Origin: Nocardioides sp. AX2bis
Lineage (GTDB): Bacteria; Actinomycetota; Actinomycetes; Propionibacteriales; Nocardioidaceae
Assembly: GCF_902506435.1 (NCBI RefSeq)
Contig: NZ_LR733215.1
Span: forward strand, 2,844,803-2,908,802
Direction: 5' to 3'
DNA: 64,000 nucleotides
Shown here: piece by piece, positions 17,847-25,088 of the stretch
Layout: each line of letters begins with the position of its first letter
Numbering within the stretch: the stretch's first letter is position 1
Program-made: the position numbers and the translations under genes
Notes under the pieces: model-generated
What the model was told of the DNA's origin: nothing
What the model saw: only the letters and a program-made list of their open reading frames with translations
Database searches by the model: none

Positions 17847-17862
17847 CTGACCGATCGGTCGG
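17847..17862. promoter_or_regulatory. Putative PaaR operator upstream of paaK
   Basis: CNGACCG-N2-CGGTCNG palindrome with perfect GACCGATCGGTC core at 17849-17860. It starts just downstream of a minus-strand TAGACT -10 (17865-17870), so a bound repressor would cover the transcription start. Confidence 0.72.
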
Positions 17863-17933
17863 CAAGTCTAGGTGACCGGGGTCACGGGCGGTAGGGCGCG
17901 CTGCGGCCGACCGCCCCCTCCTAGGGTCGGTCC

Positions 17934-18431
17934 GTGACCAGCTCCCCCGCCCCCGCCGCGTCGATCGCCGAGGTCGACCCCCGCGACCCGCTCGCCCGGG
18001 AGGCGCTCGGCGCGTACCTCGCCGAGGTCGCCGCACGCTTCGAGGGCACCTTCGACCCCGGCCCGGTCTCGGACGCCGGGCACTGGCTGCTCGGGCGCGA
18101 CGGGGCGGACCCGTCCCGGCCGGTGGCGTACGGCGGCGTGGTCGCCGTGACCTCCGGGCCCCAGCGCGGCGCGGGCGAGGTCAAGCGGATGTGGGTCGAC
18201 CCGGCCTGGCGCGGCACCGGTCTCGGCGGACGGCTCCTCCGCGACCTCGAGGCGCTGGCCGGCCTGCTCGGCCACCTGCGCGTCGTGCTGGACACCAACC
18301 TCGTCCTGACCGAGGCGGTGGGGCTCTACGAGCGCGCCGGGTACGCGCGGGTCGAGGCGTACAACGACAACCCGCACGCCCAGGCGTGGTTCGCCAAGGA
18401 CCTGCTCAGCCCCGGTCCCGCCGCCCGCTGA
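17934..18431 (+). CDS. GNAT-family N-acetyltransferase
   Basis: 165 residues. The acetyl-CoA-binding motif A is clear: VKRMWVDPAWRGTGLGGRLLRDLE, followed by LDTNLVLTEAVGLYERAGYARVEAYN. The substrate is unknown. GTG start; TAGGGT at 17922-17927 ends 6 nt before it, so the transcript is probably leaderless. Its last 26 nt overlap the end of the convergent penicillin-acylase gene. Confidence 0.88.
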   Translation: MTSSPAPAASIAEVDPRDPLAREALGAYLAEVAARFEGTFDPGPVSDAGHWLLGRDGADPSRPVAYGGVVAVTSGPQRGAGEVKRMWVDPAWRGTGLGGRLLRDLEALAGLLGHLRVVLDTNLVLTEAVGLYERAGYARVEAYNDNPHAQAWFAKDLLSPGPAAR

Positions 18432-20466
18432 GCGGCTCCTCGGCCAGCCGGTCCCAGTCCGTGACGACCGGCAGCAGCCGCCCGGCCGCCCAGGCGTCGA
18501 GCTGGTCGTGGTGGTGGGGGCTGCGGGGGTCCGCGTGGGTCCCGGTCGGGACCACCCAGCCCGAGGCCTGCACGTCGGCGAGGTCCCAGGCGTACCGCGC
18601 GACGGAGCCGCGCCCGCAGGCGTCGGTGAGTCCCGGGTAGGACGCGCACGCCCGCACGCAGTCGGTGTCGCCCGACAGCGGCACGGCCGGCACCGCCGCC
18701 ACGGCCGGGGCCGCGACGCCGAGCGGGTGGACCGGCGCGAAGACGTGCGTGTCGCCCCAGGTGTCCGCCGGCCGGCCGGCCGCGCGGGCGGCGTCACGGG
18801 CGGCGAGCACCTCGTCGCGGGCGGCCTCGGCGTGGGCCACGAGGTCGATCCCGAGCGGCCGGTCCGTCGCGGCCAGCGTCGGCAGCGCCCGCCCGACCCG
18901 GACCGTGAGGTCGAGGGAGGGCGCGTGCACGGCGCTCGGCGCGGGCACGCGCAGCGGGTCGAGGACCGGCTCGGCGACGACCCGACGGGTCAGGGACGAG
19001 CGCCAGGCCGCGAAGAGCGCGGCGTCGGCCGACCCGGCCTCCATCCGGCCGTCCCAGCCCGCGAGCCAGCCGTCCCAGCCGTCGGTCAGGACGGTGAGCC
19101 GGGCGCGGGGGTCGAGCAGGGCGTCGTCGTGGAAGCCCGCGAGGTCGGCGACCGTCAGGTCGCGGCGGTCCTCGAGCAGCGCCCACAGCCGGTCCCGGCG
19201 GTAGGGGCCGGCGAACAGCGCCCCCACGTCCTCGCTCTCCGGGCCGCGCCGGTCGTTGGCGGTGACCAGGGCGCCGTCCGGGCCGACGTCGTCGGGGCGC
19301 GGCGGGTCCAGCCAGCCGCGCCACTCGGCGGCCGGGTCGTCGGGGTCCGCCAGCCGGCGCCGGTTGGCGTCGTCGCGCAGCGGGACCCGGCCGACCAGGC
19401 GGTAGCGGACCGCACCGCCGCGGTCGGCCACGACCAGGTTGTTCACCGGCTCCACCCAGCCGGCGAACGCGGCCTCGACGTCGTCGGCGCTGCGCGCGCG
19501 GAGCAGCCCGAGCAGCGCCCCCAGACCGGTGTCACCGAGCTCGGAGACGGCCGTCCGCAGGGCCAGCCCGCGCCCCTCGGCGAGGCCGCCCTCGATCACG
19601 TCGCCCCACGGGGTCCGGACCACCTCGACCTGGACCGGCTCCTGCCCGGCGACCTCGACCACCTCGACGTGGTGGTCGGTGACCGAGGCGGGGTCGGCGG
19701 CGTCGAGGCGCACGGCGTACACGTCCTGGTAGTCGGCCATCGCGTTGGTGATCGCCCAGGCGACCTCGCCGGCGTGCGCGAAGTGGGGCGCCCCAGGCAC
19801 CCCGGGGAAGGCGAACCCGACCACGTCGAAGGCGTCGTCGGGGTCCTCGCACGCCAGCCGCACCTGCAGGTAGGCACCGGGCGACTCGATGACGCGGTGC
19901 GGGTCGCCGGCGACCAGGGGCCACCCGCTCGCGGCGCGCGCGCCACCGACCACCCAGGCGTTGCTCCCGCCCTCGGGTCCCTCGGGGTCGAGCAGGTCGG
20001 CACCGTCGCCGAGCGCCTCGTGGGTCCGCTGGCCCCACAGCTTGCCGCCGAGGTTGGCGAAGAGCAGGTGCTGGGCCAGGAAGACCGCCAGCGGCGTCCA
20101 CTCCTCCCACGGCTGGGGCGTCGTGCCCAGGGCCGCGAGCTCGGGCACCTCGGCGTGGCCGGGGTCCGCCAGGCCGACGTTGACCCCGTCGACGTAGGCC
20201 GAGACGAAGGCACGGGACTCCTCCTCCAGGGCGGCCCAGCCGCGGCGGGCGACGTCGACCAGCCGGGTACGCCGGGCCAGCACGTCCCAGTCGAGGCCGG
20301 CCGGGCCGACGACGGCCGCGGTCGTGCCGGTCGCCCGGCGGCGCAGCCACTCCAGCTGGAAGGCGCGGTCCCGCGCGGTCACCTCCCCCTGGCCGTGGGC
20401 GAGGTCGAGCACGTCACCGGCGCGGACGTGCGGGACGCCGTGCTCGTCGCGGAAGAGGCGGGCCAT
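18406..20466 (-). CDS. Penicillin acylase-type Ntn hydrolase, no signal peptide
   Basis: 686 residues. The fold is recognisable from the start (LFRDEHGVPHVRAGD...). The autocatalytic cleavage site is Gly-Ser in EGGSNAWVV, making Ser near residue 168 the likely N-terminal nucleophile of the beta chain. Family members hydrolyse amides, including beta-lactam side chains and acyl-homoserine lactones; the substrate here is unknown. There is no hydrophobic leader, so it is probably cytoplasmic, which is unusual because most members are exported. TAGCGT (20473-20478) ends 6 nt before ATG, suggesting a leaderless transcript. Downstream of pirin by 34 nt. Confidence 0.88.
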   Translation of the reverse strand: MARLFRDEHGVPHVRAGDVLDLAHGQGEVTARDRAFQLEWLRRRATGTTAAVVGPAGLDWDVLARRTRLVDVARRGWAALEEESRAFVSAYVDGVNVGLADPGHAEVPELAALGTTPQPWEEWTPLAVFLAQHLLFANLGGKLWGQRTHEALGDGADLLDPEGPEGGSNAWVVGGARAASGWPLVAGDPHRVIESPGAYLQVRLACEDPDDAFDVVGFAFPGVPGAPHFAHAGEVAWAITNAMADYQDVYAVRLDAADPASVTDHHVEVVEVAGQEPVQVEVVRTPWGDVIEGGLAEGRGLALRTAVSELGDTGLGALLGLLRARSADDVEAAFAGWVEPVNNLVVADRGGAVRYRLVGRVPLRDDANRRRLADPDDPAAEWRGWLDPPRPDDVGPDGALVTANDRRGPESEDVGALFAGPYRRDRLWALLEDRRDLTVADLAGFHDDALLDPRARLTVLTDGWDGWLAGWDGRMEAGSADAALFAAWRSSLTRRVVAEPVLDPLRVPAPSAVHAPSLDLTVRVGRALPTLAATDRPLGIDLVAHAEAARDEVLAARDAARAAGRPADTWGDTHVFAPVHPLGVAAPAVAAVPAVPLSGDTDCVRACASYPGLTDACGRGSVARYAWDLADVQASGWVVPTGTHADPRSPHHHDQLDAWAAGRLLPVVTDWDRLAEEPLSGRRDRG

Positions 20467-20500
20467 GCCCGCACGCTAGCCGCGCGGACCGGACCGGCGC

Positions 20501-21451
20501 TCAGGCGCCGACGGGGTGCCCGAACGCGCCGCGCTGGAAGTCCTGGTAGGCCGCCAGCACCTCGTCCTTGCTGTTCATCACGAACGGCCCGGCCCAGGCC
20601 AGCGGCTCGCGGATCGGCTGCCCGCCGACGACGACGACCTCCATCGACGGCGAGCGGCTCTCCTGGGTCCCGGACGCGGCGAGGCCGAGGTAGTCGCCGG
20701 CCCCCATCACGGCGGCCTGGCCCGCGACGATCGGGCGCTGGTCGACGCCGACGGTCCCGCGGCCACTGAGGACGTAGACCAGGGCGTTGAACTCGACGGT
20801 CCAGGGCAGCTCGAGCTGCGCGCCCGCCTCGACGGTGGCGTGGACCATCGTCATCGGGGTGTACGTCGAGCCCGGACCGTCGTGGCCGCCGACCGAGCCC
20901 GCGATGACCCGGACGAGCGCGCCCGCGTCGGGCGTGGTCAGCAGGGCGACGTCGGTGCTGCGCAGGTCCTGGTAGCGCGGGGCGCTCATCTTGGCCGCGC
21001 GGGGCAGGTTGACCCAGAGCTGCAGCCCGTGGAAGAGCCCGCCGGACTGCACCAGCGACTCCGGCGGGGCCTCGATGTGGAGCAGCCCGGACCCGGCGGT
21101 CATCCACTGGGTGTCGCCGTTGGTGATCGTGCCGCCACCGCCGTGGGAGTCCTGGTGGTCGAAGGTGCCGTCCATGATGTAGGTGACGGTCTCGAAGCCC
21201 CGGTGCGGGTGCCAGGAGGTGCCCTTGGGCTCGCCCGGCGCGTACTCCACCTCGCCCATCTGGTCCATCATGATGAACGGGTCGAGCTGGCGCAGGTCGA
21301 TGCCGGAGAAGGCGCGGCGGACCGGGAAGCCCTCCCCCTCGTAGCCCTGCGGCGCGGTGGTCACCGACCACACCGGACGCGGCTGGTCGCCGAGACCGGG
21401 CGCGGACAGGCGGGGCAGGACGGTCAGGTCGTCGACGGTGATCGCGGGCAT
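20501..21451 (-). CDS. Pirin family protein
   Basis: 316 residues, bicupin. The N-terminal cupin has the metal ligands in HPHRGFETVTYIMDG.FDHQDS (His, His, His) and a later Glu, as in pirins; LLHIEAPPE and LFHGLQLWVNLP are further family blocks. Pirins act as iron-dependent quercetin dioxygenases or redox-linked co-regulators. ATG start; TTGAAG (21481-21486), 17 nt, then TACGAT (21458-21463) and 6 nt to ATG form a good leaderless promoter. Divergent from the FAD oxidoreductase. Confidence 0.92.
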   Translation of the reverse strand: MPAITVDDLTVLPRLSAPGLGDQPRPVWSVTTAPQGYEGEGFPVRRAFSGIDLRQLDPFIMMDQMGEVEYAPGEPKGTSWHPHRGFETVTYIMDGTFDHQDSHGGGGTITNGDTQWMTAGSGLLHIEAPPESLVQSGGLFHGLQLWVNLPRAAKMSAPRYQDLRSTDVALLTTPDAGALVRVIAGSVGGHDGPGSTYTPMTMVHATVEAGAQLELPWTVEFNALVYVLSGRGTVGVDQRPIVAGQAAVMGAGDYLGLAASGTQESRSPSMEVVVVGGQPIREPLAWAGPFVMNSKDEVLAAYQDFQRGAFGHPVGA

Positions 21452-21457
21452 GCCCCG

Positions 21458-21486
21458 ATCGTACGTCGTCTTGGTTGAACCTTCAA
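21458..21486 (-). promoter_or_regulatory. Promoter of pirin gene
   Basis: Minus-strand -35 TTGAAG (21481-21486), 17-nt spacer and -10 TACGAT (21458-21463), 6 nt before the pirin ATG. The -35 lies inside the inverted repeat at 21475-21486. Confidence 0.6.
21475..21486. promoter_or_regulatory. Putative operator between pirin and FAD oxidoreductase
   Basis: Perfect inverted repeat TTGAA-CC-TTCAA. It overlaps the pirin -35 and lies 16 nt upstream of the -10 of the divergent gene, so one regulator could control both. The size and sequence are typical of MarR/HxlR-type sites. No adjacent regulator gene. Confidence 0.5.
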
Positions 21487-21514
21487 GCATCTTGGGCGGC
21501 GCTAGGTTGTCGCC

Positions 21515-23137
21515 GTGAACGCCTCCACCCCGTCCCGCTCGCACTACGACGTCGTGGTCGTCGGGGGCGGCCACAACGGACTCGTCGCGGCCGCCTACCT
21601 CGCCCGCGCCGGACGCTCGGTGCTGGTGCTCGAGCGGCTGGACCACACCGGTGGCGCCGCCGTCTCGGCGCCGGCCTTCCCCGGCGTGCCGACCCGGCTG
21701 TCGCGCTACTCCTACCTGGTCTCGCTGATGCCGACCCGCCTGGTCACCGAGCTCGGCCTCGACCTCCGCCTGGTCTCGCGCGACACCGCCTCCTACTCCC
21801 CCGACGAGCGTGACGGGCGGGCTGCCGGCCTCCTGGTCGAGTCGGTCGAGGGCGAGGCGACCCGACGCTCCTTCACCGACCTCCTCGGGGCCGAGCGGGG
21901 CCGCACCGAGCACGAGGCCTGGCAGCGCTTCTACGCCGACGTCGCCGGGCTCGCCGCGGTCGTCGCACCGACCCTGATGGACCCGCTGCCCGCGGAGCGC
22001 GCCGTGCGCGACCAGGTCGACGCCGGGGTCTGGCGCGACCTGGTCCAGCGCCCGCTCGGCGAGACGATCGAGGCCCGCTTCTCCGACGACCTGGTCCGCG
22101 GCATCGTCGGCACCGACGCCCTGATCGGCACCTTCGCCTCGATGCACGACCCGTCGCTGGCCCAGAACCGGTGCTTCCTCTACCACCTGGTCGGCAACGG
22201 GACCGGCGAGTGGCGGGTGCCCGTCGGCGGGATGGGCGCGGTCACCGACGCCCTCGCGCGGGCCGCCGCGGAGGCCGGCGCCGAGGTGGTCACCGGCGCC
22301 GGCGTCAGCGCGATCCGTACGGGTGCCGCCGGCGAGGCCGGTGGGGGCGCCGAGGTGACCTGGCACGACGGGACCCGGGAGCGCACCGTCGGCGCGACGC
22401 GCGTGCTCGCGAACGTCTCGCCCTGGGTGCTGTCGATCCTGCGGGGCGAGCCGGAGGAGCCGGCCCTGAAGCCCGAGGGCTCGCAGCTGAAGATCAACCT
22501 CCTGCTCGACCGGCTGCCACGGCTGCGCTCCGGGGTCGACCCGGCCGTGGCGTTCGCCGGGACGCTGCACCTCGGGGAGTCCTGGAGCGCCCTCCAGGCG
22601 GCCTACGACGACGCCGCGGCCGGGCGGGTGCCCGCGCGGCTGCCGGGCGAGGTCTACTGCCACTCGCTGTCGGACGACTCTATCCTCGGCGACGTGCCCG
22701 TCGGCACCCACACGCTGACCTACTTCGGGCTGCACACCCCGGCGCGGCTCTTCGAGGGCGACGACGGCAGCCGCAAGCAGCTGGCCGTCGAGCGCGCGAT
22801 CGCCTCGCTGGACGAGCACCTCGCCGAGCCGCTGATGAGCTGCGTCGCACGCGACGCGAACGGCGACCCGTGCCTGGAGGCGAAGGTGCCGCAGGACGTC
22901 GAGCGCGACCTCGCCATGCCCGGCGGCCACATCTTCCACGGCGACCTGGACTGGCCCTGGGCGCCGGGGCGCGCCCTGCTGGACACCCCGGCGCGACGCT
23001 GGGGCGTGCAGACCGACCACGAGGCGGTCCTGGTCTGCGGGTCGGGCTCGCGCCGCGGCGGCGCCGTCTCCGGGCTCGGCGGCCACAGCGCCGCGATGGC
23101 CGCGCTCGAGGACCTCGACGGGGACGCCACGCGCTGA
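21515..23137 (+). CDS. FAD-dependent oxidoreductase (phytoene dehydrogenase/PYROXD2-like)
   Basis: 540 residues. The N-terminal dinucleotide-binding motif is VVVVGGGHNGLVAAAYLARAG (from about residue 11). The C-terminal FAD-contact segment has SGSRRGGAVSGLGGHSAA. Overall it matches the phytoene-desaturase-like NAD(P)/FAD oxidoreductases of the PYROXD2 type; the substrate is unknown and no carotenoid genes are nearby. GTG start; TAGGTT (21503-21508) ends 6 nt before it, indicating a leaderless transcript. Divergent from pirin across a shared inverted repeat. Confidence 0.88.
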   Translation: MNASTPSRSHYDVVVVGGGHNGLVAAAYLARAGRSVLVLERLDHTGGAAVSAPAFPGVPTRLSRYSYLVSLMPTRLVTELGLDLRLVSRDTASYSPDERDGRAAGLLVESVEGEATRRSFTDLLGAERGRTEHEAWQRFYADVAGLAAVVAPTLMDPLPAERAVRDQVDAGVWRDLVQRPLGETIEARFSDDLVRGIVGTDALIGTFASMHDPSLAQNRCFLYHLVGNGTGEWRVPVGGMGAVTDALARAAAEAGAEVVTGAGVSAIRTGAAGEAGGGAEVTWHDGTRERTVGATRVLANVSPWVLSILRGEPEEPALKPEGSQLKINLLLDRLPRLRSGVDPAVAFAGTLHLGESWSALQAAYDDAAAGRVPARLPGEVYCHSLSDDSILGDVPVGTHTLTYFGLHTPARLFEGDDGSRKQLAVERAIASLDEHLAEPLMSCVARDANGDPCLEAKVPQDVERDLAMPGGHIFHGDLDWPWAPGRALLDTPARRWGVQTDHEAVLVCGSGSRRGGAVSGLGGHSAAMAALEDLDGDATR

Positions 23138-23171
23138 ACGCCGGGTGAGCGCAGGATCACCTCCGGCTGAT

Positions 23172-23201
23172 TTCACGCCGCGGCGGGGACGCTGGTAACG
23201 T
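23172..23201 (+). promoter_or_regulatory. Likely promoter of tRNA-Lys
   Basis: TTCACG (23172-23177), an 18-nt spacer and TAACGT (23196-23201), about 31 nt upstream of the tRNA. Confidence 0.45.
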
Positions 23202-23232
23202 CTGTCCTCGCCGCAGCGCAGCACCGCGGCAT

Positions 23233-23305
<73 letters not shown>

Positions 23306-23323
23306 CCGACAGCGAAGCAGGCA

Positions 23324-23351
23324 GGCCCTCCCAGGTAGACCGGGGAGGGCC
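23324..23351 (+). terminator. Terminator after tRNA-Lys
   Basis: Nine-base-pair stem GGCCCTCCC/GGGAGGGCC (23324-23332 with 23343-23351) followed by TTCGTCGTT. Confidence 0.75.
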
Positions 23352-23407
23352 TTCGTCGTTCGCGGGCACCGGTACGCATCCGATGCAGCACGACGAGAGG
23401 CTCCCCC

Positions 23408-23521
23408 ATGGCACAGCGCCAGTACGGCTTGGTCAAGTTCGCGTTCGACGCCGTCCTGACCCTCCTCACCGGGGGCCTCTGGCTGATCTGGATCTTCGTC
23501 CGGGAGATGCGCCGCAGGTAG
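23408..23521 (+). CDS. Small single-span membrane protein, 37 residues
   Basis: ATG with GAGAGG about 7 nt upstream, ending at TAG. The product has a short basic, aromatic N-terminus, a hydrophobic core (DAVLTLLTGGLWLIWIFV) able to span the membrane once, and a basic end (REMRRR). It stands alone between the tRNA-Lys terminator and a transporter gene. I recall similar tiny proteins with a conserved LTGGLWLIWIFVRE core in other actinobacteria and their phages, but no function is known to me. The clear ribosome site and amphipathic layout support it being real. Confidence 0.65.
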   Translation: MAQRQYGLVKFAFDAVLTLLTGGLWLIWIFVREMRRR

Positions 23522-23654
23522 CACGACACGTCGCGCACCTCACCCCGCCCCGGATGTGACCGCACCGCCGGGGCGGACCTAGGCTCGGACATCGTTGCTT
23601 TGGACAACCGTCTCGGCAGCCTCCTGCACCCGATCCTCCGAGGAGCTCCTGACC

Positions 23655-25088
23655 GTGTCCCCCGCCACGCGCCGCCGACAGCGGGTGACCTTCGCCGTGC
23701 TGACCGTCGCCGTCGGCGCCTTCGCCCTCCTCCAGTCGATGGTGGTGCCGGTGCTGTCGCTGATCCAGGTCGAGTACGACACCGACCAGTCGACGGTGAC
23801 CTGGGTGCTCACGGCGTACCTGCTCTCGGCCTCGGTCGCGACGCCGCTGCTCGGCCGGATCGGCGACGTGGTCGGCAAGAAGCGGATGCTCGTCGTGACG
23901 CTGATGGCGCTGGCGGTCGGCTCGCTGCTGGCCGCGCTGGCGCCGAGCATCGGCTGGCTGATCGCGGCCCGCGTGGTCCAGGGCGCCGGGGGCGGGGTGC
24001 TGCCGCTGTCGTTCGGGATCATCCGTGACGAGTTCGGCGACAAGATGACCGGAGCGCTGTCCGTGCTCGCCTCGCTGACCGCCGTCGGGTTCGGGCTGGG
24101 CATCGTGGTCGCCGGTCCGGTCGTCGACGCCCTCGGCTACCACTGGCTGTTCTGGCTCCCGATGGGCGCCACCCTGCTCGCGGCGGCCGGCGCCGCGCGC
24201 TTCGTGCCGGAGTCCCCGCGCGGGGCGGCCACCCGCCTGCCGCTGGCCCCGGCCGTGCTCCTGGCCGGGTGGCTGGTCGCGCTGCTGCTGCCCGTCAGCC
24301 AGGGCAACACCTGGGGCTGGGGCTCGCCCCGCGTGATCGGGCTGCTCGCCCTCTCGGCGGTGCTCGCCGCGGCCTGGATCCGGCTCGAGACCCGCGTGCG
24401 CGTCCCGTTGATCGACATGCACATGATGCGCCGGCGCGGGGTGTGGACCACGAACCTGGTGACGCTGTTCGTCGGCTTCGGGCTCTTCGCGTCCTTCGGC
24501 TTCCTGCCCCAGCTCCTGCAGACCCCGGAGTCCTCGGGGTACGGGTTCGGAGCGTCGGTGACCGTGTCCGGCCAGCTGCTGCTCCCCTCCGCGGTGGCCA
24601 GCTTCCTGGTCGGCTTCTCCACCTCGAGGCTGATGGGCCGCTTCGGCGCCCGCGCGGTCATCCTCACCGGCGCCCTGATCTCGGGGCTGTCCTACCTGAG
24701 CCTCGCGCTCTTCCACGACACGGTGCTCCAGATCCTGGTCGGGATCACCGTCCAGGGCCTCGGCACCGGGCTGGTCATCTCCAGCAGCGCCTCGGTCGTC
24801 ATCGCCTCCGTGCCGGCCTCCCAGACCGGCGTGGCCAGCGGGATGAACGCCAACATCCGGACGATCGGCGGGTCCATCGGCTCGGCGGTCATGGCCGGCG
24901 TCGTGACCGCGCGTACGGGACCGGGCGGCTTCCCCGCCGAGAGCGGCTACACGATCGGGTTCGCGGTGCTGGCCTTCTTCCTGCTCCTCGCGACCCTGGC
25001 CGCCACCCGCGTGCCCGACCTCCACCGCAGCGGTGCGGTGGACGTCCGCGACGACGAGGTCAGCGAGCCGGCGCCAGCGGGAGCGTGA
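23655..25088 (+). CDS. MFS drug transporter, DHA2 (EmrB/QacA-like)
   Basis: 477 residues with about 14 hydrophobic helices. It has motif A GRIGDVVGKKRM between TM2 and TM3, motif B RVVQGAGGGVLPL in TM4, and motif C-like GLGIVVAGPVVDALGYHWLFWLP. These mark proton-driven multidrug exporters of the DHA2 branch. GTG start with GAGGAG about 10 nt upstream. No regulator gene is adjacent; substrates are unknown. Its last 29 nt overlap the end of the convergent histidine kinase. Confidence 0.9.
   Translation: MSPATRRRQRVTFAVLTVAVGAFALLQSMVVPVLSLIQVEYDTDQSTVTWVLTAYLLSASVATPLLGRIGDVVGKKRMLVVTLMALAVGSLLAALAPSIGWLIAARVVQGAGGGVLPLSFGIIRDEFGDKMTGALSVLASLTAVGFGLGIVVAGPVVDALGYHWLFWLPMGATLLAAAGAARFVPESPRGAATRLPLAPAVLLAGWLVALLLPVSQGNTWGWGSPRVIGLLALSAVLAAAWIRLETRVRVPLIDMHMMRRRGVWTTNLVTLFVGFGLFASFGFLPQLLQTPESSGYGFGASVTVSGQLLLPSAVASFLVGFSTSRLMGRFGARAVILTGALISGLSYLSLALFHDTVLQILVGITVQGLGTGLVISSSASVVIASVPASQTGVASGMNANIRTIGGSIGSAVMAGVVTARTGPGGFPAESGYTIGFAVLAFFLLLATLAATRVPDLHRSGAVDVRDDEVSEPAPAGA

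Noticed and set aside
23590..23640. GTTG-N7-CAAC operator before the DHA2 transporter
   Set aside because: Four-base arms are expected by chance at this composition; nothing else supports it.
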